NCBI RefSeq assembly: GCF_022179545.1
Contig: NZ_AP025518.1
Coordinates: forward strand, 3,100,001 to 3,164,000
DNA length: 64,000 nucleotides
Origin: Mycolicibacterium fortuitum subsp. fortuitum
Lineage (GTDB): Bacteria; Actinomycetota; Actinomycetes; Mycobacteriales; Mycobacteriaceae
Reading direction: 5' to 3'
This document shows, piece after piece, positions 29,801 to 42,292 of the stretch. The position numbers and the translations under genes are program-made. The notes beneath the pieces were generated by a model. It did not search any database. It saw nothing but the letters and a program-made list of their open reading frames with translations, and was not told the origin of the DNA. The number at the start of each line of letters is the position of its first letter. Positions within the stretch are counted from its first letter, which is position 1.

Positions 29801-32800
29801 CTCGGCGGCGGATCCGCCGAAGCCGGCGGCGAGTTGTGGCAGATGTCCGCCGACGGTCTGTCGGTCACCGGCGTGACCGCGGCCATACCCATGCCGTTGA
29901 CCCACACCGTGGCGTTGAATGCCGGCGCGGTCGACACGGCTACCGGTCCACAGCTGCGGGCCAACTGGACCTGGGCGTGTTCGGCAGTCGACGAAGCACA
30001 GATCAGCCGACTCAATCAACTGTGGTTGGACGCGCTGACCGGCATCTGCGAGCACGTGCGTAACGGCGGCGGCGGTTTGACCCCGTCGGACATCGCGCCT
30101 GCACGGCTCAGCCAGCAGGAGATCGACGAGTTGTCCCGGCAGCACCGGGTGTCCGACATCCTGCCGTTGACCGCCCTGCAGCAGGGACTCGTCTTTCACA
30201 GCAGCACCGCACACGGACCCGACGACGATCTGTATGTCGTGCAACTGGACATCACCGTTGCCGGTGCGCTCGACGAGCACCGCCTGCGCGATGCGGTGCA
30301 GTCCGTGGCCGGCCGTCATCCACACCTGGCGGCCAGGTTCTGCGAGCAGTTCGACGAGCCGGTGCAGATCATTCCCGCCGATCCGAGTGCGGGCTGGCGA
30401 TACGTTGAATTGGGTGCTGCGCCAACCGACGAACAGATAGCGCAGATCTGTGCGGAGGAACGCGCCGCAGTCTGCGACCTGGCCCATCCTCCCGCCTTCC
30501 GGGTGGCGGCGATCCGCACCGGGCAAAGCCGCCATCGAGTGGTGTTGACCAACCACCACATAGTGCTCGACGGCTGGTCGCTGCCCATCCTGTTGCAGGA
30601 GATCTTCGCCGGCTACCACGGTCTTCGGCTGCCCCCGGCCACGCCGTATCGCAGCTTCATCACCTGGCTGGCAGATCGCGACGTAACGGCCGCGCACGCG
30701 GCATGGCGCGAGGTGCTGGCCGGCTTCGAGACCCCCACTCTGGTTGGCCCGTCGCAGAAGTCGGGGCTGGGGCGCCGCGGCGTCCGGTCGCACCGGCTGT
30801 CGGCGCAGACGACCCGGGCGCTCAACGAGCTGGCACGCACCCAGCACACCACTGTCAACATCGTGTTGCAGGGTACCTGGGCGCTGCTGCTCAACTCCCT
30901 CACCGGCCAACGCGACATCGCCTTCGGCACTGTGGTGTCCGGGCGGCCGGCCGAGGTGGCCGGGGCGGAATCGATGGTCGGACTGCTGATCAACACCGTG
31001 CCCGTGCGCGCGGACATCACCGCGGCGACCACGACCACCGAACTGTTGGACCAACTACAAGGGTTTCAAGCCAAAACCCTGGAGCACCAGTATCTCTCGC
31101 TCAGCGAGATCCATCGCATCACCGACCAGGACCGACTTTTCGACACGTTGTTCGTGTTCGAGAACTACCCGGTGGACACCAGCGCTTTGTCCAGTGTGGA
31201 CGGCGGTCTGGAGATCACCGAGTTCACCAGTCACGAGTCGACTGACTACCCGTTGACCATGCAGGCCATACCCGGCGATGAGCTACGGCTGCGGCTGGAA
31301 TACGACACCGATGTCTTCGACCCGGCTGACATCGACGTCCTCACCAAGCGGCTGGAGACGGTCCTGGCGGCGATGACCAGCGCGCCGGCGCGGCAGCTGT
31401 CAGCGCTGGACCTGCTCGACGAGTCCGAACGGGCGCGCCTCGAGCGGTGGGGCAACAGGGACGTATTGGCACGCCTGCCGCGTACGGCGTCGGTGCCGGA
31501 GTTGTTCGCCGCGCAAGCGGCGCGCACACCGGAGGCTGTGGCACTCGCCTGCGGTGACGGGTCCCTGACGTACCGCGAACTCGATGAGGCCGCGAATCGG
31601 CTGGCGCACTTGCTCGTCAGTCAGGGAGTGGGCCCCGGCGAGCGAGTTGCGTTGATGTTCCCCCGCTCGGCCGAGGCGATCATCGCGATCCTGGCGGTGC
31701 TCAAGTCGGGTGCGGCCTATCTGCCTCTCGACCCGGCGCTGCCTGCAGCGCGCGTCGACTTCATGCTGACCGACGCCGCCCCGATCGCCGCGCTCACCAC
31801 CGCGGCGCTGATCGATCGGTTCGACGGGCACGATCTGATGGTTCTCGACGGCGGCGATGTCGCGGATCCCGCGGTCGCGGCCCAACCCAGTACCGCGTTG
31901 GCGCCCCCTGCCCCCGACGACATGGCGCACATCATCTACACCTCGGGAACCACCGGCCAGCCCAAAGGCGTTGCGGTGACCCAACGCAACGTGGCACAGC
32001 TGTTCGATTCACTGCAGATCGGGGTGCCGCTGGAGCCGGGCCAGGTGTGGACGCAATTCCACTCGTATGCGTTCGACTTCTCGGTGTGGGAGATCTGGGG
32101 AGCGCTGCTGCACGGCGGGCGGCTGGTGGTGGTACCAGATTCGGTGACCCGGTCACCGGAGGACTTCCACTCCCTGCTGGTACGTGAACAGGTCACGGTG
32201 TTGACGCAGACGCCGTCGGCGGTGGGGGTTCTGCCGGTGAGCGGCCTGGAGGCCACGGCGCTGGTGATCGGGGCCGAACCCTGTCCGCCCGACGTGGTCG
32301 ACCGATGGGCGCCGGGCAGGGTGATGGTCAACGTCTACGGCCCAACAGAAACCACGATGTGGTTGTGTGCCAGTACCCCTCTGGAAGCTGGTTCGGGGGC
32401 GCCGCCGATCGGCTCCCCGACGGCATGGGCGGCATTCTTCGTGCTCGACGAGTGGTTGCGGCCGGTGCCCGCAGGGGTGGTCGGCGAGTTGTACCTCTCG
32501 GGTGCCGGTGTGGGCGTGGGGTATTGGCGCCGAACGGGATTGACCGCATCGCGATTCATGGCCTGTCCGTTCGGTGAGCCAGGGTCACGCATGTACCGCA
32601 CCGGGGATCTGGTGCGGTGGCGAGCCGACGGGCAGCTGGACTATCTCGGCCGCGCCGACGAGCAGGTCAAGATCCGCGGCTACCGCATCGAACTCGGCGA
32701 GATCCAATCAGCGCTCGCCGGGCTCGAAGGGGTGGATCAAGCGGCGGTGATCGCCCGCGAGGACACCCCGGGCGAGAAGCGGCTGGTCGGTTACATCACC

Positions 32801-35800
32801 GGGACCGCCGATCCGATCGAAGCGCGTGCCGCGCTGGCCGAACGGCTGCCCGGTTACATGGTTCCGGCCGCGGTGGTGGCCCTGGCCGCGCTGCCGGTGA
32901 CGGTGAACGGAAAATTGGACGCCCGGGCGTTGCCGGCACCGGACTTCCAGGACGCTGTTCACTATCGCGCTCCGGTCGGTCCTGATGAGGAGATCCTGGC
33001 GGGAATCTTCGCCCGCGTCCTCGGCGTGGAGCGGGTCGGCGCCGACGACTCGTTCTTCGATCTGGGCGGGGATTCCGTCTCGACGATGCGCCTGGTATCC
33101 GCGATCAACGCCGCTCTGGGTACAGAACTTTCGGTGCGCACGGTGTTCGAAGCGCCCACAATCTCCCAACTGGCGGCGTTCGTCAGTGAACGCTCAGCGG
33201 GGATGGCACCGCTGGTGGCCGGCGAGCGACCCGCGGTGATTCCGCTGTCGTTCGCGCAGAACCGGCTGTGGTTCGTCGACCAGCTGCAGGGGCCTTCGCC
33301 GGTGTACAACATGCCGATAGGCCTGAAGCTGCACGGGCACCTCGATGCCGATGCGCTTGGCGCCGCCCTGGCCGACGTGGTGACGCGCCATGAGAGCCTG
33401 CGTACGGTGTTCGACGCGCCGGGTGGCATTCCTCGGCAGGTGGTGACATCCGTCGACGCGATCGACTTCGGCTGGGACGTCGTCGACGCCACCGGTTGGT
33501 CGGAGCATGCCGTGAACGAAGCCGTCGATGCCACGGTTCGGTACGCCTTCGATCTGTCTTCCGAAATCCCGTTGCGCGCAAATCTTTTCCGTGTTTCCGA
33601 CCATGAGCACGTGCTGGTTGCGGTGGTGCACCACATCGCCGCCGACGGGTGGTCGCTCAGCCCTCTGGTGCGCGATCTGAGTGTGGCCTACGCGAGCCGG
33701 AGTAGGGGACAGGCCCCCGATTGGGAGCCCCTGGCGGTGCAGTACGTCGATTACACGCTGTGGCAGCGTGCCCAATTGGGAGATCTCGACGACACCGACA
33801 GCCCTATCGCCGCACAGTTGGCGTACTGGGAAGAAGCGCTGGCGGGCCTGCCCGAACACCTGACGCTCCCCACCGACCGTCCCTACCCGCCCGTGGCAGA
33901 TCAGCTCGGATCCACCGTGGCGGTGGACTGGCCGGCCGAACTCCAGCAGCGGGTGAACGAGCTGGCCGGCGAGCATAGTGCGACCAACTTCATGGTGATG
34001 CAGGCCGCGCTGGCAGTCTTGTTGTCGAAGCTGGGCGCGACTTCAGATGTGGCCGTTGGTTTCCCGATCGCCGGGCGTGGTAACGCAGCCCTTGATGAGC
34101 TCGTGGGCTTCTTCGTCAACAACCTGGTGCTCCGGGTCGATCTGGACGGGGACCCAACTGTGGCGGAGTTGCTGGCACAGGTGCGGGCCCGCACCCTGGC
34201 GGCGTTCGAGCACCAGGACGTGCCGTTCGAAGTTCTGGTGGAGCGGATCAACCCGGCCCGAAGCCTGACCCGTCATCCGGTGGTACAGGTGGCACTTGCC
34301 TGGCAGAACCTTCCTTGGCAGGACACGGGCCCCGCGGACGGACTCAGTCTGGGTGATCTGCAGGTGACTCCACTGCCGGTGGAAACCCAGACCGCGCGCA
34401 TGGACCTGACCTTCTCGCTCGGGGAGCGTTGGACCTCAGACGGTGAACCCGCCGGGATCGGCGGTGCGGTCGAGTTCCGCACCGATGTGTTCGACGCGGA
34501 CAGCGTCGAGGCACTGGTCGCCCGCTGGCAGCGTGTGCTGGCTGCCATGACCGCCGATCCCACGCAGCGGCTTTCGTCTCTCGATCTGCTCGACTCGGCC
34601 GAGCATGCCCGCATGGACGCCTGGGGACATCGAGCGGTGTTGACGGCACCTGGCGCTGCCGTGTCGATTCCGGCGCTGTTCGCCGAACAGGTCGCCGCTG
34701 CCCCCGAGGCGGTGGCGATCACCGCCGACGGTCGCAGCATGAGCTATCGGGAACTCGATGACGCCGCAAGCCGGTTGGCCCGCAAGCTGACCGCCCACGG
34801 AGTCGGTCCTGGGGCGTATGTGGCATTGCTGGCAGAACGTTCCGCGGAAGCGGTGGTCGCGATGCTGGCCGTGCTCAAAGCCGGGGCGGCGTACCTGCCG
34901 ATCGATCCCGTGCTGCCTGACGCGCGGATCGAATTCATGCTCGAGGACGCCGCGTCCGCCGTCGCGATCGTCACCACCGGCTTGGCCGACCGGCTGGCCG
35001 GGTGTGAGCTGCTGATCGTCGATGTCAGTGAGGCCACCGCAGATCCCCGGTCACTCGACGAGTTCGCCGACATCCTCCTCACCGAGCCGCAACCCGGCGA
35101 CGTCGCCTATCTGATCTACACCTCGGGCACCACCGGCGCACCCAAGGGCGTGGCGATCACCCACCGCAACGTGACCGAACTGCTCGGCACGCCGGACACG
35201 TTCATGGCCGGGCAGACATGGACACAGTGGCATTCCTACGCGTTCGACGCGTCGGTCGAGGAGATCTGGGCCGCGCTGCTGCACGGCGGGCGGTTGGTGG
35301 TCGTACCCGAATCCGTCGCTCGCTCAGCCGAAGACCTCCAGGCCCTGCTGGCCGCCGAGCAAGTCGACGTGTTGAGCCAGACTCCGTCCGCGGTGGCGAT
35401 GCTGTCACCCGAACGTCTGACGGCGGTGACCTTGTTGGTGGCCGGTGAGCCCTGCCCGGCCGACGTGGTCGACCGTTGGGCGCCAGGGCGCGTGATGGTC
35501 AACGCCTACGGACCCACAGAGACAACGATATGTGCCTCCCGGACAGCGGCTTTGGCGGCCGGGTCGGGTGCGCCGCCGATCGGTACGCCGGTAGCCGGCG
35601 CTGCAGTGTTCGTGCTGGACCGATCGCTGCGTCAGGTGCCGGCCGGTGTTGTCGGCGAGCTGTATGTGGCCGGAGCCGGCGTGGGCCTCGGGTACGTGGG
35701 TCGGACCGGTCTGACCGGGTCACGTTTCGTTGCCTGCCCGTTCGGTGGCGCGGACACGCCCCCCGGACAAAGGATGTACCGCACCGGCGACCTGGTCTCC

Positions 35801-38800
35801 TGGGGAGCCGACGGCCAGTTGCACTATGTCGGACGTGCGGATGAGCAGGTCAAGATTCGCGGGTACCGGATCGAGCTCGGGGAGATCCAGTCCGTGCTGG
35901 TCGGTCTGGACGGTGTCGATCAGGCCGCCGTGATCGCTCGCGCGGACCGCCCTGGCGATCTGCGGCTGGTGGGCTACGTGACCGGCACGGCGGAGCCGGG
36001 CAAGCTGCGTGCGCAGTTGGCCGAGCAGTTGCCGGCCTACATGGTCCCGGCCGCCGTGGTGGTTGTTCCGGCATTGCCGCTGACGCCCAACGGAAAATTG
36101 AACACCCGGGCGCTGCCGGCCCCCGAGTATCAGGACATCGACAATTACCGGGCTCCGTCGACCCCCACCGAGGAGATCCTGACCGAGATCTACGCCCGTG
36201 TGCTCGGGGTGGAGCGGGTCGGGGTCGATGACTCGTTCTTCGATCTCGGCGGAGATTCTCTGTCGGCGATGCGTCTGGTCGCCGCGGTCAACACCGCTCT
36301 GGATACGGGCCTGGCGGTGCGGGTGCTGTTCGAGGCGCCCACCGTGGCACAACTGGCTCCCCGCGTCGGCGGGGAGACGGCCCGTCTGGATCCGCTGGTA
36401 CCCGGTGAGCGGCCCGCGGTGATTCCGCTGTCGTTCGCGCAGTCCAGGCTGTGGTTTCTCGACCAATTGCAGGGCCCCTCACCGGTGTACAACATGGCCA
36501 CAGCGCTTCGGCTCAGCGGAGCACTGGACGTCGAGGCGCTGGGTGCGGCACTCGCCGATGTGGTGGCCCGCCACGAGAGCCTGCGCACCGTGTTTCCGGC
36601 CGTCGACGGGATACCAAGGCAATCGGTGCTGGCAATCGAAAACGCTCAGTTCCATTGGGATACCGTCGATGCCACCGGTTGGACGGTGGAGCAATTGCAG
36701 GAAGCCATCGGAGAAGCGGCCCGTCACACCTTCGACCTATCAGTAGAAATCCCGCTACGGGCAAGACTTTTCCGTCTCGCCGCCGACGAACATGTACTGG
36801 CGGCGGTAGTGCACCACATCGCGGCCGACGGTTGGTCGGTCACTCCGCTGGTGTCCGATCTGGGGGTGGCGTACGCCGCGCGAAGCGCCGGGCATGCCCC
36901 GGGATGGGCCGAACTGGCGGTCCAGTATGTCGATTACACGCTGTGGCAGCGTGCACAGTTCGGTGACTTCGCCGACAGCCAGAGCCGGATCGCGGGCCAG
37001 CTGGCCTACTGGCAGGACGCTCTGGCCGGAATGCCCGAACGCGTGGAGTTGCCCACCGATCGTCCCTACCCGCCGGCCGCTGACCAGCGCGGCGCCACCA
37101 TTGCCCTCGAATGGTCGGCCGAACTGCAGCAGCAGGTGGCCCGCGTGGCCCGTGAGCACAACGCCACCACCTTCATGGTGCTGCAAGCCGCGCTGGGAGT
37201 CCTACTCGGCAAACTCAGCGGAAGTGCCGACGTGGCAGTGGGTTTCCCGATCGCCGGGCGGCGCGACCCCGCGCTCGACGAGCTGATCGGCTTCTTCGTG
37301 AACACCCTGGTTCTTCGGGTCGATCTCACCGGCGATCCCACGGTGGCGGAGTTGCTCGCCCAGGTGCGCGCCCGGAGCCTGTCCGCCTATGAGCATCAGG
37401 ACGTGCCGTTCGAAGTGCTCGTCGATCGCCTCAATCCGACCCGGTCCCTGACCCATCACCCGCTCGTCCAGGTCGCGCTGTCGTGGCAGAACGTGCCCGG
37501 CCAGGTCGGCAGCGGTTCCGGTTCCGGGCTGGCGCTCGGTGATCTGGAGGTCAGCCAGATGGCGGCCGACACCCACACTGCGCGCATGGATTTGAGCTTC
37601 TCCCTGGCTGAACGTCGAACGCGGACCGGTGCGCCCGCCGGCATCGGCGGCACTGTGGAGTTCCGCACCGACGTGTTCGACGCGGCGAGCATCGAAACCC
37701 TGATCGGCCGGTTCGAGCAGGTTCTGCTGGCGATGACCACTGACACCGACCGTCGTCTTTCCTCGATCGATCTGCTCGGTGCCGTTGAACATGCCCACCT
37801 CGATGCGATCGGCAACCGGGCCGCACTTGCCCGATCCACCCGCGCATCGGTGTCGGTGCCCGCGCTGTTCGCCGAACAGGTTGCCCGCTCACCCGAGGCA
37901 GTCGCGGTGTCCTCTGCGGGGCAGTCGCTGACATACCGCGGACTCGACGAGGCGGCAGACCGGTTGGCCCGGCTGATGATCGGATCGGGTGCCGGGCCTG
38001 GGACCTGCGTGGCTCTGCTACTCGAGAGATCCGCCGAGGCCATCGTCGCGATGCTGGCGGCGCTGAAGACCGGAGCGGCGTACCTGGCGATCGATCCCGC
38101 GCTGCCCGCGGCCCGGGTCGAGTTCATGCTGGCGGATGCCGCACCCGTCGTCGCGGTCACCACTGCCGGTCTGGCTGACCGGCTGGATGGATATCGCCTG
38201 CAGGTCATCGACATTCATGCTCCTGAGGCGGCCGGCCAACCGGCTGCGCCACTTGCCGGCCCGACGCCGGAGCCCGCCCCGGACGATCTCGCGTACCTGA
38301 TCTACACCTCCGGTACCACCGGTCTGCCCAAGGGCGTGGCAGTCACCCACGACAACCTGTCGCACCTGGCGCGGTCCACACCGGAAGACCTACCCGTGAA
38401 CCAAGTGTGGACGCAATGTCACTCGTATGCTTTCGACTTCTCGGTGTGGGAGATCTGGGCTGCGTTGCTGGGCGGGGCCCGTCTGGTGGTGGTGCCCGAG
38501 TCGGTGGTGAGTTCACCCGAGGATTTCCATGCCCTCTTGCGCCGGGAGCAGGTCAACGTCCTCACACAGACTCCGTCGGCCGCTGGAGCGCTGTCGGCTG
38601 AGGGTCTGGAGTCGGTCGCGTTGCTGCTCGGTGGGGAGGCGTGTCCCGGTGAGGTGGTCGATCGCTGGGCGCCCGGGCGAGTGGTGATCAACGCCTACGG
38701 CCCGACCGAGATCACCGTGTACGCATCGATGAGCGCGCCTCTGGTACCTGGATCGGGTGCCGCGCCCATCGGCGCGCCGGTTGCGACATCGGCGCTGTTC

Positions 38801-41800
38801 GTCCTGGACGAGTGGTTGCGTCCGGTGCCGCCCGGGGTGGTCGGTGAGCTTTACGTGGCCGGTGACGGCGTGGCGTGCGGCTACCTCGGTCGGTCGGCGT
38901 TGACCGCGGCCCGATTCGTGGCCTGCCCGTTCGGGGAGCCCGGTCAACCAGCCGCACGGATGTATCGCACCGGTGATCTCGTGAGGTGGCGGTCCGACGG
39001 GCAGCTGCAATACCTGGGTCGGGCAGACGACCAGGTGAAGATCCGTGGGTACCGGATCGAGCTCGGTGAAGTCCAGGCGGCTCTGGGCGGGCTGGACGGA
39101 GTGGGCCAGGCCGCGGTGATCGCCCGCGAGGACCATCCGGGCGTCAAGCGTCTGGTCGGCTATGTCACCGAGGACTCCGCAGGGTCGGTGGACCCGGTTG
39201 GTGCGCGGACTGCCTTGGCAGACCGGTTGCCCCCGTACATGGTTCCGTCTGCGATTGTGGTGCTCGAAGCGTTGCCGTTGACCGTCAACGGAAAACTGGA
39301 CACCCGCGCCTTACCGGCTCCTGAATACCAGGACGTAGATAAGTACCGCGCACCTGGGACCGCCGTCGAGGAGGTCCTGGCGGGTATCTACGCCCGGGTT
39401 CTGGGGCTGGATCGGGTCGGCGTCGACGAATCCTTCTTTGACCTGGGTGGCGACAGCATCCTGTCCATGCAGGTGGTGGCGCAGGCCAGAGCATGCGGTG
39501 TGATGTGCCGGCCGCGTGACATTTTCGTCGAACAGACGGTCGCCCGCCTGGCGCAAGTAGTGGGGGTGACCGGCGATGACGACGGCCCGGTCGACGAGGG
39601 CATCGGTGCCGTGGTGGCGACGCCCATCATGCGGTGGCTGCACGACGTGCACAGCTCGGGTGGTCAGGTCGACCAGTTCAACCAGACCGTCGTGATCCAA
39701 GCCCCGTCAGGTGCCACCGAATCCGATGCCGAGTTGGTGTTGAGTGCCCTGCTGGACCGGCACGCTATGTTGCGACTGCGCGCCGAGGACGCCGACACCG
39801 GCAACTGGTCATTGCTGGTCCCCGAAAAGGGTTCGGCACGACCGTGTCTGGACTCGGTGGAGGTCCTCTCGGACGAAGCGTTGGTTGCCACGCGGTCCCG
39901 GCTGAACCCGGCCGCCGGTCAGATGTTGAGCGCTCTGTGGGTGGCATCCACCCGCCAACTGGTGTTGACCATTCACCACCTGGCCGTCGATGCGGTGTCC
40001 TGGCGGATCCTGTTGGAAGACCTCAACATCGCGTGGGCGCAGCATTGTCAGGGACAACCGGTGGCGTTGATGGCCACAGGAACGTCCTTCGCGCAGTGGG
40101 GCGCACTACTCGCCCGATATGCGCGCTCCGCGGCGGTGGAGTCCCACACCGACAGTTGGCGGCAAGTGTTGACGACTCCATCGGTGCTTCCCGAGGTGCG
40201 ACCGGAACTCGACACGTATGCCACCGCCGGCCACCTCACCGCCGAGTTGGATGTCGAGACGACCCGCGCTCTACTGGGCGAGGTCCCGGCGGCCTTCCAC
40301 GCGGGGGTGCAAGACATCCTGCTGATCGCCTACGGGCTGGCGCTGACGCAGTTTCTCGGAGTCACCTTGCCGGTTGCCGTCGACGTCGAAGGTCATGGCC
40401 GCCAAGAGGATCTGGATGGACTGTCCGATCGGGCCGTCGACCTGTCCCGCACCGTGGGCTGGTTCACCACCAAGTATCCGGTGGTACTGGACGTGGCAGT
40501 CGACGCAGGCCGACGTCGGGCCGGGCTCAGCTGGTCGGAGGTGGTGGCCGGTGCTCCGGCACTCGGTCGCGTGATCAAGGATGCCAAGGAACAACTGCAC
40601 TGCCTGCCGGACGGCATTACCTACGGACTGTTGCGACACCTCAACCCCGACGTCGATCTGTCCGGGTCCGAGCCGACCATCGGATTCAACTACCTCGGCA
40701 GGTTGGGCGGATCCGGTCCGGTGCAGCAGGCGGAAACGGCCGGGCTGTGGCAGGTCAGCGTCGACGGGGTAGCCGCAGCCGCGGCCGCTGCGGCCATTCC
40801 GATGCCACTCGGACACACCGTGGAGCTCAACGCGAGCACCGCCGAAACCGACGAGGGACCGCGCCTTCACGCATCCTGGACGTGGGCGAACTCGGCTTTG
40901 GACGAGGCCAAGGTCAGCAGACTGAGTCAGCTCTGGTTCGAAGCGCTCGCCGGCATTTGCGCGCACGTCCGCCGCGGCGGGGGCGGACTGACCCCTTCCG
41001 ACGTAGTCCCTGCCGAGCTCACCCAGTCTCAGCTTGACGAGTTGGCTCTGGAATACGAGCTGGCCGATGTGCTTCCGCTGACCCCGCTGCAGCAAGGGCT
41101 TCTCTTCCACGCCAATGCGTCCCACGACGATGACGACGTCTACGCCATGCAACTAGACGTCACAGTCACCGGCCCGCTGGATGGCGATCGGCTGCGCGAG
41201 GCAGTGCGCACAGTGGTCAGGCGCCACCCCAACCTGGCGGCCCGGTTCGACAAGCGGTTCGACGAACCGGTGCAGGTCCTCATGGCCGATCCGGACGTAC
41301 CGTGGCAGTACCTCGAAATGGCCGGGGACACCGACGTGCAGCGGGTGTGTTCCGATGAACGCGCCGCAGTCTGCGACCTGGCCCACGAATCGCCATTCCG
41401 GGCAACGCTGATCCGGACCGCGGACAACGAGCACCGGTTCGTCATGACCTACCACCACATCGTGCTCGACGGGTGGTCACTGCCGATCCTGCTCCAGGAG
41501 ATATTCACCAGCTACTACGGAGGACACCTGCCGGCTCCCGCCTCCTATCGCAGATTCGTGACGTGGATGGCCGATCGGGATGTCGACGCCGCCTTCGCCG
41601 CGTGGCGTGACGTTCTCGCTGATTTCGCCACCCCGACACTGGTCGCCCCGAACCGTACGCGGCCGGGACGGCGGGCTACCGAGATGTTCCGACTGCCTGC
41701 CGAAACCACCCGGGCCGTCACTGAACTCGCGCGTTCGCAACACACCACTGCGAACACGGTTCTGCAGGCCGCCTGGGCGCAGGTGCTCACGTGGCTCACC

Positions 41801-42292
41801 GGGCAGCACGATGTGGTGTTCGGCGTGGCAGTCTCGGGTCGCTCGGCCGAAGTAGCCGGCGCGGATTCGATGGTCGGCCTGCTCATCAACACCGTGCCGG
41901 TGCGGGCCACCATCACTCCGGACACCACCATCGCGGGACTACTCGACGAGCTGCAGCGCCGCCACGGCGACACCCTCGACCATCAGCATCTAGCCCTCAG
42001 CGAGATTCACCGCGCCGTCGGTCATGATCAGCTGTTCGACACCTTGTTCGTCTACCAGAACTATCCGGTGGACGCGGTAGCGGCGACGATGGCCGACGGC
42101 TTGGCCATCACCGAGGTCAACGGCCGCGAGTACAACCATTACCCGCTGACGTTGCAGGCCATGCCGGGAGCGGAACTTGTTCTCCGCGTCGAGTTCGACA
42201 CGGGCGTGTTCACGGCCAAACGCGTGAACAAGATCGTCGGACGATTCCAGCGGGTGCTCGAAGCCATGACCGGGGAGGAACAACAATCGTGA
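17858..42292 (+). CDS. Giant nonribosomal peptide synthetase, modules 1-6 plus C domain of module 7
   Basis: This predicted protein is about 8144 residues. The most likely start is the TTG at 17858 (TTG ATC AGT AAG), because C1 begins about 15 residues later ([12 protein letters not shown]); in-frame starts further upstream lie inside mbtH. Domain order with carrier Ser residues: C1 (15-431), A1 (464-961), T1 (Ser 1006), E1 (1054-1525), C2, A2 (1995-2475), T2 (2522), C3, A3 (3045-3528), T3 (3576), E3, C4, A4 (4543-5028), T4 (5073), C5, A5 (5602-6086), T5 (6134), C6, A6 (6665-7152), T6 (7200), E6 (7250-7715), C7 (7735-8144). Every A domain keeps YTSGTTG-x-PKGV and the final Lys in NGKLD/N. C domains after E domains carry HHIVLDG (D-L type); those after plain T domains carry HHIAADG (L-L type). 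The protein stops at the end of C7, and its partner continues with the A7 domain. The gene overlaps the next one by 4 bases (GTGA). Confidence 0.95.
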   Translation: MISKPQAGISGSVPEALPLTRGQLDIWLAEEAGRAGVKWQLGMLARLDGAIEHGVLEQAIRHVVGEAEPLRASFSEVDGQVLQTLVDYPDVELAHHDLTQSTDPVQDVYRVIATIRQTPMPLDGPLFKFALLQTKAEEFYFFVCCHHIAIDGIGMGLVCHQIAAAYTAIAAGEPMPPAIFGSLKSLIDCESDYEATDDYRDDQAYWSENVPPESEPHHVPASAVANQPLEYVPSAPVQLDQSVVGRARELSKALGVRRASVIAAAYALLVHGETGGTEVVLDFPVSRRVRPEVLTVPGMVSGVVPLILRTSPQSTVAEFCQHVDRRIREAMRHQRFPLREIENKTRFQGTGQPSTRAAINFIPTIPVADFAGTPGSGTATHTGLVDQFGLVFLKEDEDLYLSMTGVGQLFAGCEARDLADRFELVLTAMTADPARSLSTIDIGHELKELDEWGNRAVLGRPIPPARSIPALFAEQVARDPGAIAVRFGDSSMSYRGLDSAANRLAHLLIERGVGPGQRVALLFPRSIEAIVAIFAVLKTGAAYVPIDPSVPDARLDFVLSDAGAVVAVTTANLMDRVSARGLTVIDIHDRAVYGRPDTPVSVSPELDDIAYLIYTSGTTGVPKGVAVPHGNVTGLLSAIDGVVDLSPGQVWTQCHSLAFDFSVWEIFGALLHGGRLVVVGESVTRSAEELHALLVDERVSVLSQTPSAFYALAAVDTAGPENRLALEAVVFGGEALEPARLKSWLTEHPVLPRLINMYGITETTVHASFREITAGDVGGVGSPIGVPLDHLAFFVLDGWLRPAPVGVVGELYVAGAGLGYGYVGRTGLSSTRFVACPFGLAGGRMYRTGDLVCWGADGQLQYVGRADEQVKIRGYRIELGEIQSALMALDGVDQAVVIAREDRPGDKRLVGYLTGTADPVECRVALSEKLPSYMVPTAVVALDEFPLTVNGKLDKKALPAPEFREVDDRRAPSTPVEEILAGIYAEILGLDRVGVDASFFELGGDSILSMQVASRARAAGLVCRPRDIFVQQTVARLAQVVETTGIPDRPVDAGLGPVAATPIMHWLKSLETLEGPVDEFNQTVVLQAPSGASADDVANLLQALLDRHGMLRLRAGDDDAGGWSLTVPGAGSADAAGCLRTVDVLSDEALVGARSRLNPAAGVMVSALWVTSVSQLVLIVHHLAVDGVSWRILLEDLNIAWVQHRHGQPVTLPDTGTSFARWADLLTQVAQHPQVGEQAQLWRRIGATPATLPAPLPDVDTYATAGQLSMMLDAETTRMLLSEVPAAFHAGVQDVLLIAFGLAVAEFTRAGGAPIVIDVEGHGRNEEIVNLGGAAAGDLDLSRTVGWFTTKYPVALDLQGRGGGLSWPQVVSGDAALGAVIKDAKEQLRALPDGLTYGLLRYLNADVDLAGPDPVVAFNYLGRMGATAMESSTDVWRICPEGFSLANIAGAVATSLGHTVELNAATVDTDAGVQLNADWTWALSALDDELVNRLGQLWFEALTGICEHVRRGGGGLTPSDIAPAALSQQQIDELSRQFPVADVLPLTPLQQGLLYHAGTAQGSDDVYAMQLSIALSGALDEDRLRNAVHTVVARHPHLVARFAEQFEQPVQVIPVEPTVPWRYVELDTDNIDLGDQIQVICAAERAAVCDLPNHPAFRAALIRIGDDQHRFVLTTHHIVLDGWSMPILLQEIFASFADRRLPAAPPYRSFVTWLEERDHVGAHAAWSERLSGFDTPTLVGSAGRDRLGERGIETFRLPEQVSRALSGLARSHRTTPNIVLQGAWATLLSSLTGQQDVSFGTTVSGRPAEVVGADSMVGLLINTVPVRATFTPATTTSDLLRQLQDAHNATLEHQHVALSDIHRITGQDRLFDTLLVFENYPIDTAAPLGVEGLTVTGLDFRESNHYPLAVQVLPGRETGNHVEREMRLRVEYDADVFDLGTVATFIERLEKVLTAMSADPHRPLSSVDLLDAHARSCLDKWSNRAVLATPASSKSIPELFGEQVARTPDATALSCAGRSMTYRELDDAANRLAQLLSAYGAGPGEVVALLFSRSAEAIVAILAVLKTGAAYVPIDPALPLARIQFMVADAAPIVAVTTSDRRSRLEGCELPVIDIGDSPVDNQPHTALSGPAPDDIAYIIYTSGTTGVPKGVAIPHRNVPGLFGVLGADVSSGPGQIWAQWHSYSFDVSVWEIFGALLHGARLLVVREQVAESPDAFHELLVTEHVTVLSQTPSAAGMISPQGLESTALVVAGEACPPELVKRWASGRVMINAYGPTEATVYASVSAPLAPGPEVPIGKPVAGGALFILDSWLRPVPPGVVGELYIAGRGVGVGYWRRAGLTSSRFVACPFTVAGVAGQRMYRTGDLARWGDDGQVHYLGRADEQVKIRGYRIELGEVQAALAALDGVTQAVVIAREDDAGTVRLVGYITGDADPRDVRAQVAERLPSYMVPAAVVVIDTVPLTVNGKLDRRALPAPDYARTDHYRAPTSPVEEILADVYARVLGLDRVGVDDSFFDLGGDSLSAMRLVAAIKKSLNAGISVRSLFDAPTVAGLATCVGGEEASLEPLVAGERPAVVPLSFAQSRLWFLDQLQGPSPVYNMTAAFRISGALNCDALRAALADVVDRHESLRTMFAAPDGVPRQVIVAAGQAEFGWDVVDATDWTATRLQEAIDSASQHTFDLATEISLRARLFRLSDDEHVLTAVVHHIAADGWSITPLLADLGVAYSSRCAGQAPEWAGLAVQYADYALWQRAQFGDLQDGSSRIARQLAYWQDVLYGMPERIALPTDRPYPSMTDQRGATVTVHWPVELQQRVAQFAREHNATSFMVVQAALLTLLSKLSATTDVAVGFPIAGRRDPALDELVGFFVNTLVLRADLAGDPTVSEVLAQVRERSLAAFDHQDVPFEVLVERLNPTRSLAHHPLIQVALAWQNSSRAGTVLADLEVTDVPVNTRSARMDLNFSLAERQTETGEPAGIGGTVEFRTDVYDTATIETLITRLQRLLTAMTADSAARLSSLDLLGDDDRARLAAFGNLDTLARPAPRPISIPALFAEHVSRIPEVPALTCGERSWSYRDLDESANRLAHLLVDHGAGPGQCVALLFNRSAEAIIAILAILKTGAAYLPIDPSVPDTRLEFVLGDARPVAAVTTASLFDRLAGRGLAVIEAGSAGACTGGDEPNSGLPVPAAEDTAYLIYTSGTTGRPKGVAVTHHNVTQLLDTLDGGLPHPGVWPQCHSLAFDVSVWEIFGALLRGGRVVVVPEEITVSPEDFHALLVREHVDVLTQTPSAVRALPREGLESAALVVVGEACPPEVVEQWAPGRVMINAYGPTETTMCVAISAPLEVESDGPHVVPIGSPVPGAALFVLDEWLHPVPAGVIGELYVAGAGVAYGYVGRTGLTASRFVACPFGGYGARMYRTGDLVCWRPDGQLEYLGRADEQVKIRGFRIELGEVQAALAALEGVEQAVVIAREDRPGDKRLVGYLTGTADPVDVRAGLAERLPAYMVPVAVVALDALPLTVNGKLDTRALPAPDYGDGERYRAPADAVEEILTGIYAQVLGLERVGVDDSFFDLGGDSILSMQVVARARAAGLFCRPRDVFVEQTVARLARVAGVAAGAHGPVDDGVGPVKPTPVIRWLRDVERSAGQVDQFNQTLLVQAPDGATEADVVILLQALLDRHAMLRLRVEDDGAGGWTLTAPEPGSVDARRCLRSVPTLTDEALTAARSRLSPAVGSMLSALWVSSTAQLLLIVHHLAVDGVSWRIILEDLNIAWTQHRGGQAVALPPAGTSFARWAELLDTYASEPDVVARAEEWRQIAAAPAVLPAVRPEVDTYATAGQLPVTLDAETTRMLLGEVPAAFHAGVPDILLIAYGLALAEFAGTNGPISLDVEGHGRHEEIGEDIDLSRTVGWFTAKYPVALSVAGLSWADVVAGDAALGTVIKSAKEQLRALPDPLTYGVLRYLNPDVDLDTADPAAGFNYLGRLGGGSAEAGGELWQMSADGLSVTGVTAAIPMPLTHTVALNAGAVDTATGPQLRANWTWACSAVDEAQISRLNQLWLDALTGICEHVRNGGGGLTPSDIAPARLSQQEIDELSRQHRVSDILPLTALQQGLVFHSSTAHGPDDDLYVVQLDITVAGALDEHRLRDAVQSVAGRHPHLAARFCEQFDEPVQIIPADPSAGWRYVELGAAPTDEQIAQICAEERAAVCDLAHPPAFRVAAIRTGQSRHRVVLTNHHIVLDGWSLPILLQEIFAGYHGLRLPPATPYRSFITWLADRDVTAAHAAWREVLAGFETPTLVGPSQKSGLGRRGVRSHRLSAQTTRALNELARTQHTTVNIVLQGTWALLLNSLTGQRDIAFGTVVSGRPAEVAGAESMVGLLINTVPVRADITAATTTTELLDQLQGFQAKTLEHQYLSLSEIHRITDQDRLFDTLFVFENYPVDTSALSSVDGGLEITEFTSHESTDYPLTMQAIPGDELRLRLEYDTDVFDPADIDVLTKRLETVLAAMTSAPARQLSALDLLDESERARLERWGNRDVLARLPRTASVPELFAAQAARTPEAVALACGDGSLTYRELDEAANRLAHLLVSQGVGPGERVALMFPRSAEAIIAILAVLKSGAAYLPLDPALPAARVDFMLTDAAPIAALTTAALIDRFDGHDLMVLDGGDVADPAVAAQPSTALAPPAPDDMAHIIYTSGTTGQPKGVAVTQRNVAQLFDSLQIGVPLEPGQVWTQFHSYAFDFSVWEIWGALLHGGRLVVVPDSVTRSPEDFHSLLVREQVTVLTQTPSAVGVLPVSGLEATALVIGAEPCPPDVVDRWAPGRVMVNVYGPTETTMWLCASTPLEAGSGAPPIGSPTAWAAFFVLDEWLRPVPAGVVGELYLSGAGVGVGYWRRTGLTASRFMACPFGEPGSRMYRTGDLVRWRADGQLDYLGRADEQVKIRGYRIELGEIQSALAGLEGVDQAAVIAREDTPGEKRLVGYITGTADPIEARAALAERLPGYMVPAAVVALAALPVTVNGKLDARALPAPDFQDAVHYRAPVGPDEEILAGIFARVLGVERVGADDSFFDLGGDSVSTMRLVSAINAALGTELSVRTVFEAPTISQLAAFVSERSAGMAPLVAGERPAVIPLSFAQNRLWFVDQLQGPSPVYNMPIGLKLHGHLDADALGAALADVVTRHESLRTVFDAPGGIPRQVVTSVDAIDFGWDVVDATGWSEHAVNEAVDATVRYAFDLSSEIPLRANLFRVSDHEHVLVAVVHHIAADGWSLSPLVRDLSVAYASRSRGQAPDWEPLAVQYVDYTLWQRAQLGDLDDTDSPIAAQLAYWEEALAGLPEHLTLPTDRPYPPVADQLGSTVAVDWPAELQQRVNELAGEHSATNFMVMQAALAVLLSKLGATSDVAVGFPIAGRGNAALDELVGFFVNNLVLRVDLDGDPTVAELLAQVRARTLAAFEHQDVPFEVLVERINPARSLTRHPVVQVALAWQNLPWQDTGPADGLSLGDLQVTPLPVETQTARMDLTFSLGERWTSDGEPAGIGGAVEFRTDVFDADSVEALVARWQRVLAAMTADPTQRLSSLDLLDSAEHARMDAWGHRAVLTAPGAAVSIPALFAEQVAAAPEAVAITADGRSMSYRELDDAASRLARKLTAHGVGPGAYVALLAERSAEAVVAMLAVLKAGAAYLPIDPVLPDARIEFMLEDAASAVAIVTTGLADRLAGCELLIVDVSEATADPRSLDEFADILLTEPQPGDVAYLIYTSGTTGAPKGVAITHRNVTELLGTPDTFMAGQTWTQWHSYAFDASVEEIWAALLHGGRLVVVPESVARSAEDLQALLAAEQVDVLSQTPSAVAMLSPERLTAVTLLVAGEPCPADVVDRWAPGRVMVNAYGPTETTICASRTAALAAGSGAPPIGTPVAGAAVFVLDRSLRQVPAGVVGELYVAGAGVGLGYVGRTGLTGSRFVACPFGGADTPPGQRMYRTGDLVSWGADGQLHYVGRADEQVKIRGYRIELGEIQSVLVGLDGVDQAAVIARADRPGDLRLVGYVTGTAEPGKLRAQLAEQLPAYMVPAAVVVVPALPLTPNGKLNTRALPAPEYQDIDNYRAPSTPTEEILTEIYARVLGVERVGVDDSFFDLGGDSLSAMRLVAAVNTALDTGLAVRVLFEAPTVAQLAPRVGGETARLDPLVPGERPAVIPLSFAQSRLWFLDQLQGPSPVYNMATALRLSGALDVEALGAALADVVARHESLRTVFPAVDGIPRQSVLAIENAQFHWDTVDATGWTVEQLQEAIGEAARHTFDLSVEIPLRARLFRLAADEHVLAAVVHHIAADGWSVTPLVSDLGVAYAARSAGHAPGWAELAVQYVDYTLWQRAQFGDFADSQSRIAGQLAYWQDALAGMPERVELPTDRPYPPAADQRGATIALEWSAELQQQVARVAREHNATTFMVLQAALGVLLGKLSGSADVAVGFPIAGRRDPALDELIGFFVNTLVLRVDLTGDPTVAELLAQVRARSLSAYEHQDVPFEVLVDRLNPTRSLTHHPLVQVALSWQNVPGQVGSGSGSGLALGDLEVSQMAADTHTARMDLSFSLAERRTRTGAPAGIGGTVEFRTDVFDAASIETLIGRFEQVLLAMTTDTDRRLSSIDLLGAVEHAHLDAIGNRAALARSTRASVSVPALFAEQVARSPEAVAVSSAGQSLTYRGLDEAADRLARLMIGSGAGPGTCVALLLERSAEAIVAMLAALKTGAAYLAIDPALPAARVEFMLADAAPVVAVTTAGLADRLDGYRLQVIDIHAPEAAGQPAAPLAGPTPEPAPDDLAYLIYTSGTTGLPKGVAVTHDNLSHLARSTPEDLPVNQVWTQCHSYAFDFSVWEIWAALLGGARLVVVPESVVSSPEDFHALLRREQVNVLTQTPSAAGALSAEGLESVALLLGGEACPGEVVDRWAPGRVVINAYGPTEITVYASMSAPLVPGSGAAPIGAPVATSALFVLDEWLRPVPPGVVGELYVAGDGVACGYLGRSALTAARFVACPFGEPGQPAARMYRTGDLVRWRSDGQLQYLGRADDQVKIRGYRIELGEVQAALGGLDGVGQAAVIAREDHPGVKRLVGYVTEDSAGSVDPVGARTALADRLPPYMVPSAIVVLEALPLTVNGKLDTRALPAPEYQDVDKYRAPGTAVEEVLAGIYARVLGLDRVGVDESFFDLGGDSILSMQVVAQARACGVMCRPRDIFVEQTVARLAQVVGVTGDDDGPVDEGIGAVVATPIMRWLHDVHSSGGQVDQFNQTVVIQAPSGATESDAELVLSALLDRHAMLRLRAEDADTGNWSLLVPEKGSARPCLDSVEVLSDEALVATRSRLNPAAGQMLSALWVASTRQLVLTIHHLAVDAVSWRILLEDLNIAWAQHCQGQPVALMATGTSFAQWGALLARYARSAAVESHTDSWRQVLTTPSVLPEVRPELDTYATAGHLTAELDVETTRALLGEVPAAFHAGVQDILLIAYGLALTQFLGVTLPVAVDVEGHGRQEDLDGLSDRAVDLSRTVGWFTTKYPVVLDVAVDAGRRRAGLSWSEVVAGAPALGRVIKDAKEQLHCLPDGITYGLLRHLNPDVDLSGSEPTIGFNYLGRLGGSGPVQQAETAGLWQVSVDGVAAAAAAAAIPMPLGHTVELNASTAETDEGPRLHASWTWANSALDEAKVSRLSQLWFEALAGICAHVRRGGGGLTPSDVVPAELTQSQLDELALEYELADVLPLTPLQQGLLFHANASHDDDDVYAMQLDVTVTGPLDGDRLREAVRTVVRRHPNLAARFDKRFDEPVQVLMADPDVPWQYLEMAGDTDVQRVCSDERAAVCDLAHESPFRATLIRTADNEHRFVMTYHHIVLDGWSLPILLQEIFTSYYGGHLPAPASYRRFVTWMADRDVDAAFAAWRDVLADFATPTLVAPNRTRPGRRATEMFRLPAETTRAVTELARSQHTTANTVLQAAWAQVLTWLTGQHDVVFGVAVSGRSAEVAGADSMVGLLINTVPVRATITPDTTIAGLLDELQRRHGDTLDHQHLALSEIHRAVGHDQLFDTLFVYQNYPVDAVAATMADGLAITEVNGREYNHYPLTLQAMPGAELVLRVEFDTGVFTAKRVNKIVGRFQRVLEAMTGEEQQS
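17897..22440 (+). other. NRPS module 1: C-A-T-E, A domain predicted Thr
   Basis: C1 has HHIAIDG and is unlike the later C domains, as expected for a starter C domain that N-acylates the first residue. The A1 specificity residues, read against GrsA-PheA numbering, are D-F-W-S-V-G-M-V-H-K, close to the known Thr code DFWNxGMVHK. T1 ends [11 protein letters not shown], and E1 carries [12 protein letters not shown] and FTTKYPVAL, so D-allo-Thr (or D-Thr) is expected. Confidence 0.75.
19681..20733 (+). repeat. A1 copy of a near-identical A-domain DNA block
   Basis: This stretch of A1 is almost identical at base level to 42834-43890 (A7) and, in its 3' part, to 46475-47087 (A8). Codon use changes abruptly inside it: many TTG, TTT, GGT, TAT and CGT codons against the C/G-ending codons of the rest of the NRPS. 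The pattern fits recent duplication or gene conversion of a Thr-activating core. Confidence 0.85.
22441..25540 (+). other. NRPS module 2: C(D-L)-A-T
   Basis: C2 has HHIVLDG at 22883, matching the upstream epimerase. The A2 code reads D-V-W-S-V-A-A-V-Y-K. I cannot assign it with confidence; it looks hydrophobic. T2 ([11 protein letters not shown]) is followed directly by an L-L C domain, so the residue stays L. Confidence 0.7.
25541..30120 (+). other. NRPS module 3: C(L-L)-A-T-E
   Basis: C3 has HHIAADG at 25976. The A3 code reads D-V-W-T-V-V-A-M-C-K, not one I can match. T3 ([11 protein letters not shown]) and E3 ([12 protein letters not shown] at 29108) give a D residue. Confidence 0.7.
30121..33190 (+). 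other. NRPS module 4: C(D-L)-A-T
   Basis: C4 has HHIVLDG at 30554. The A4 code reads D-F-W-T-V-G-V-M-W-K. The Trp at 331 and the altered GAEPCPP loop make it unusual. T4 ([11 protein letters not shown]) is followed by an L-L C domain. Confidence 0.65.
33191..36370 (+). other. NRPS module 5: C(L-L)-A-T, Glu at pocket position 239
   Basis: C5 has HHIAADG at 33629. The A5 core is FDASVEEIW, so residue 239 is Glu instead of Trp; the full code reads D-A-E-S-L-A-A-I-C-K. An acid here favours an amine-bearing side chain (Lys/Orn/Dab type), as in the Lys code DAESIGSVCK. The closing motif is NGKLN. There is no E domain. Confidence 0.65.
36371..41010 (+). other. NRPS module 6: C(L-L)-A-T-E, E motif variant
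   Basis: C6 has HHIAADG at 36812. The A6 code reads D-F-W-T-L-G-A-V-Y-K, unassigned. T6 is [12 protein letters not shown]6 has [12 protein letters not shown] (39974), Ala replacing the Gly seen in the other three E domains; catalytic His and Asp remain, so epimerisation is probably intact. Confidence 0.65.

Noticed and set aside
29069..31054. Minus-strand open frame of 661 codons opposite E3-C4 of the NRPS
   Set aside because: It is a shadow of NRPS coding sequence, with low-complexity Gln/Gly/His composition and no domain.
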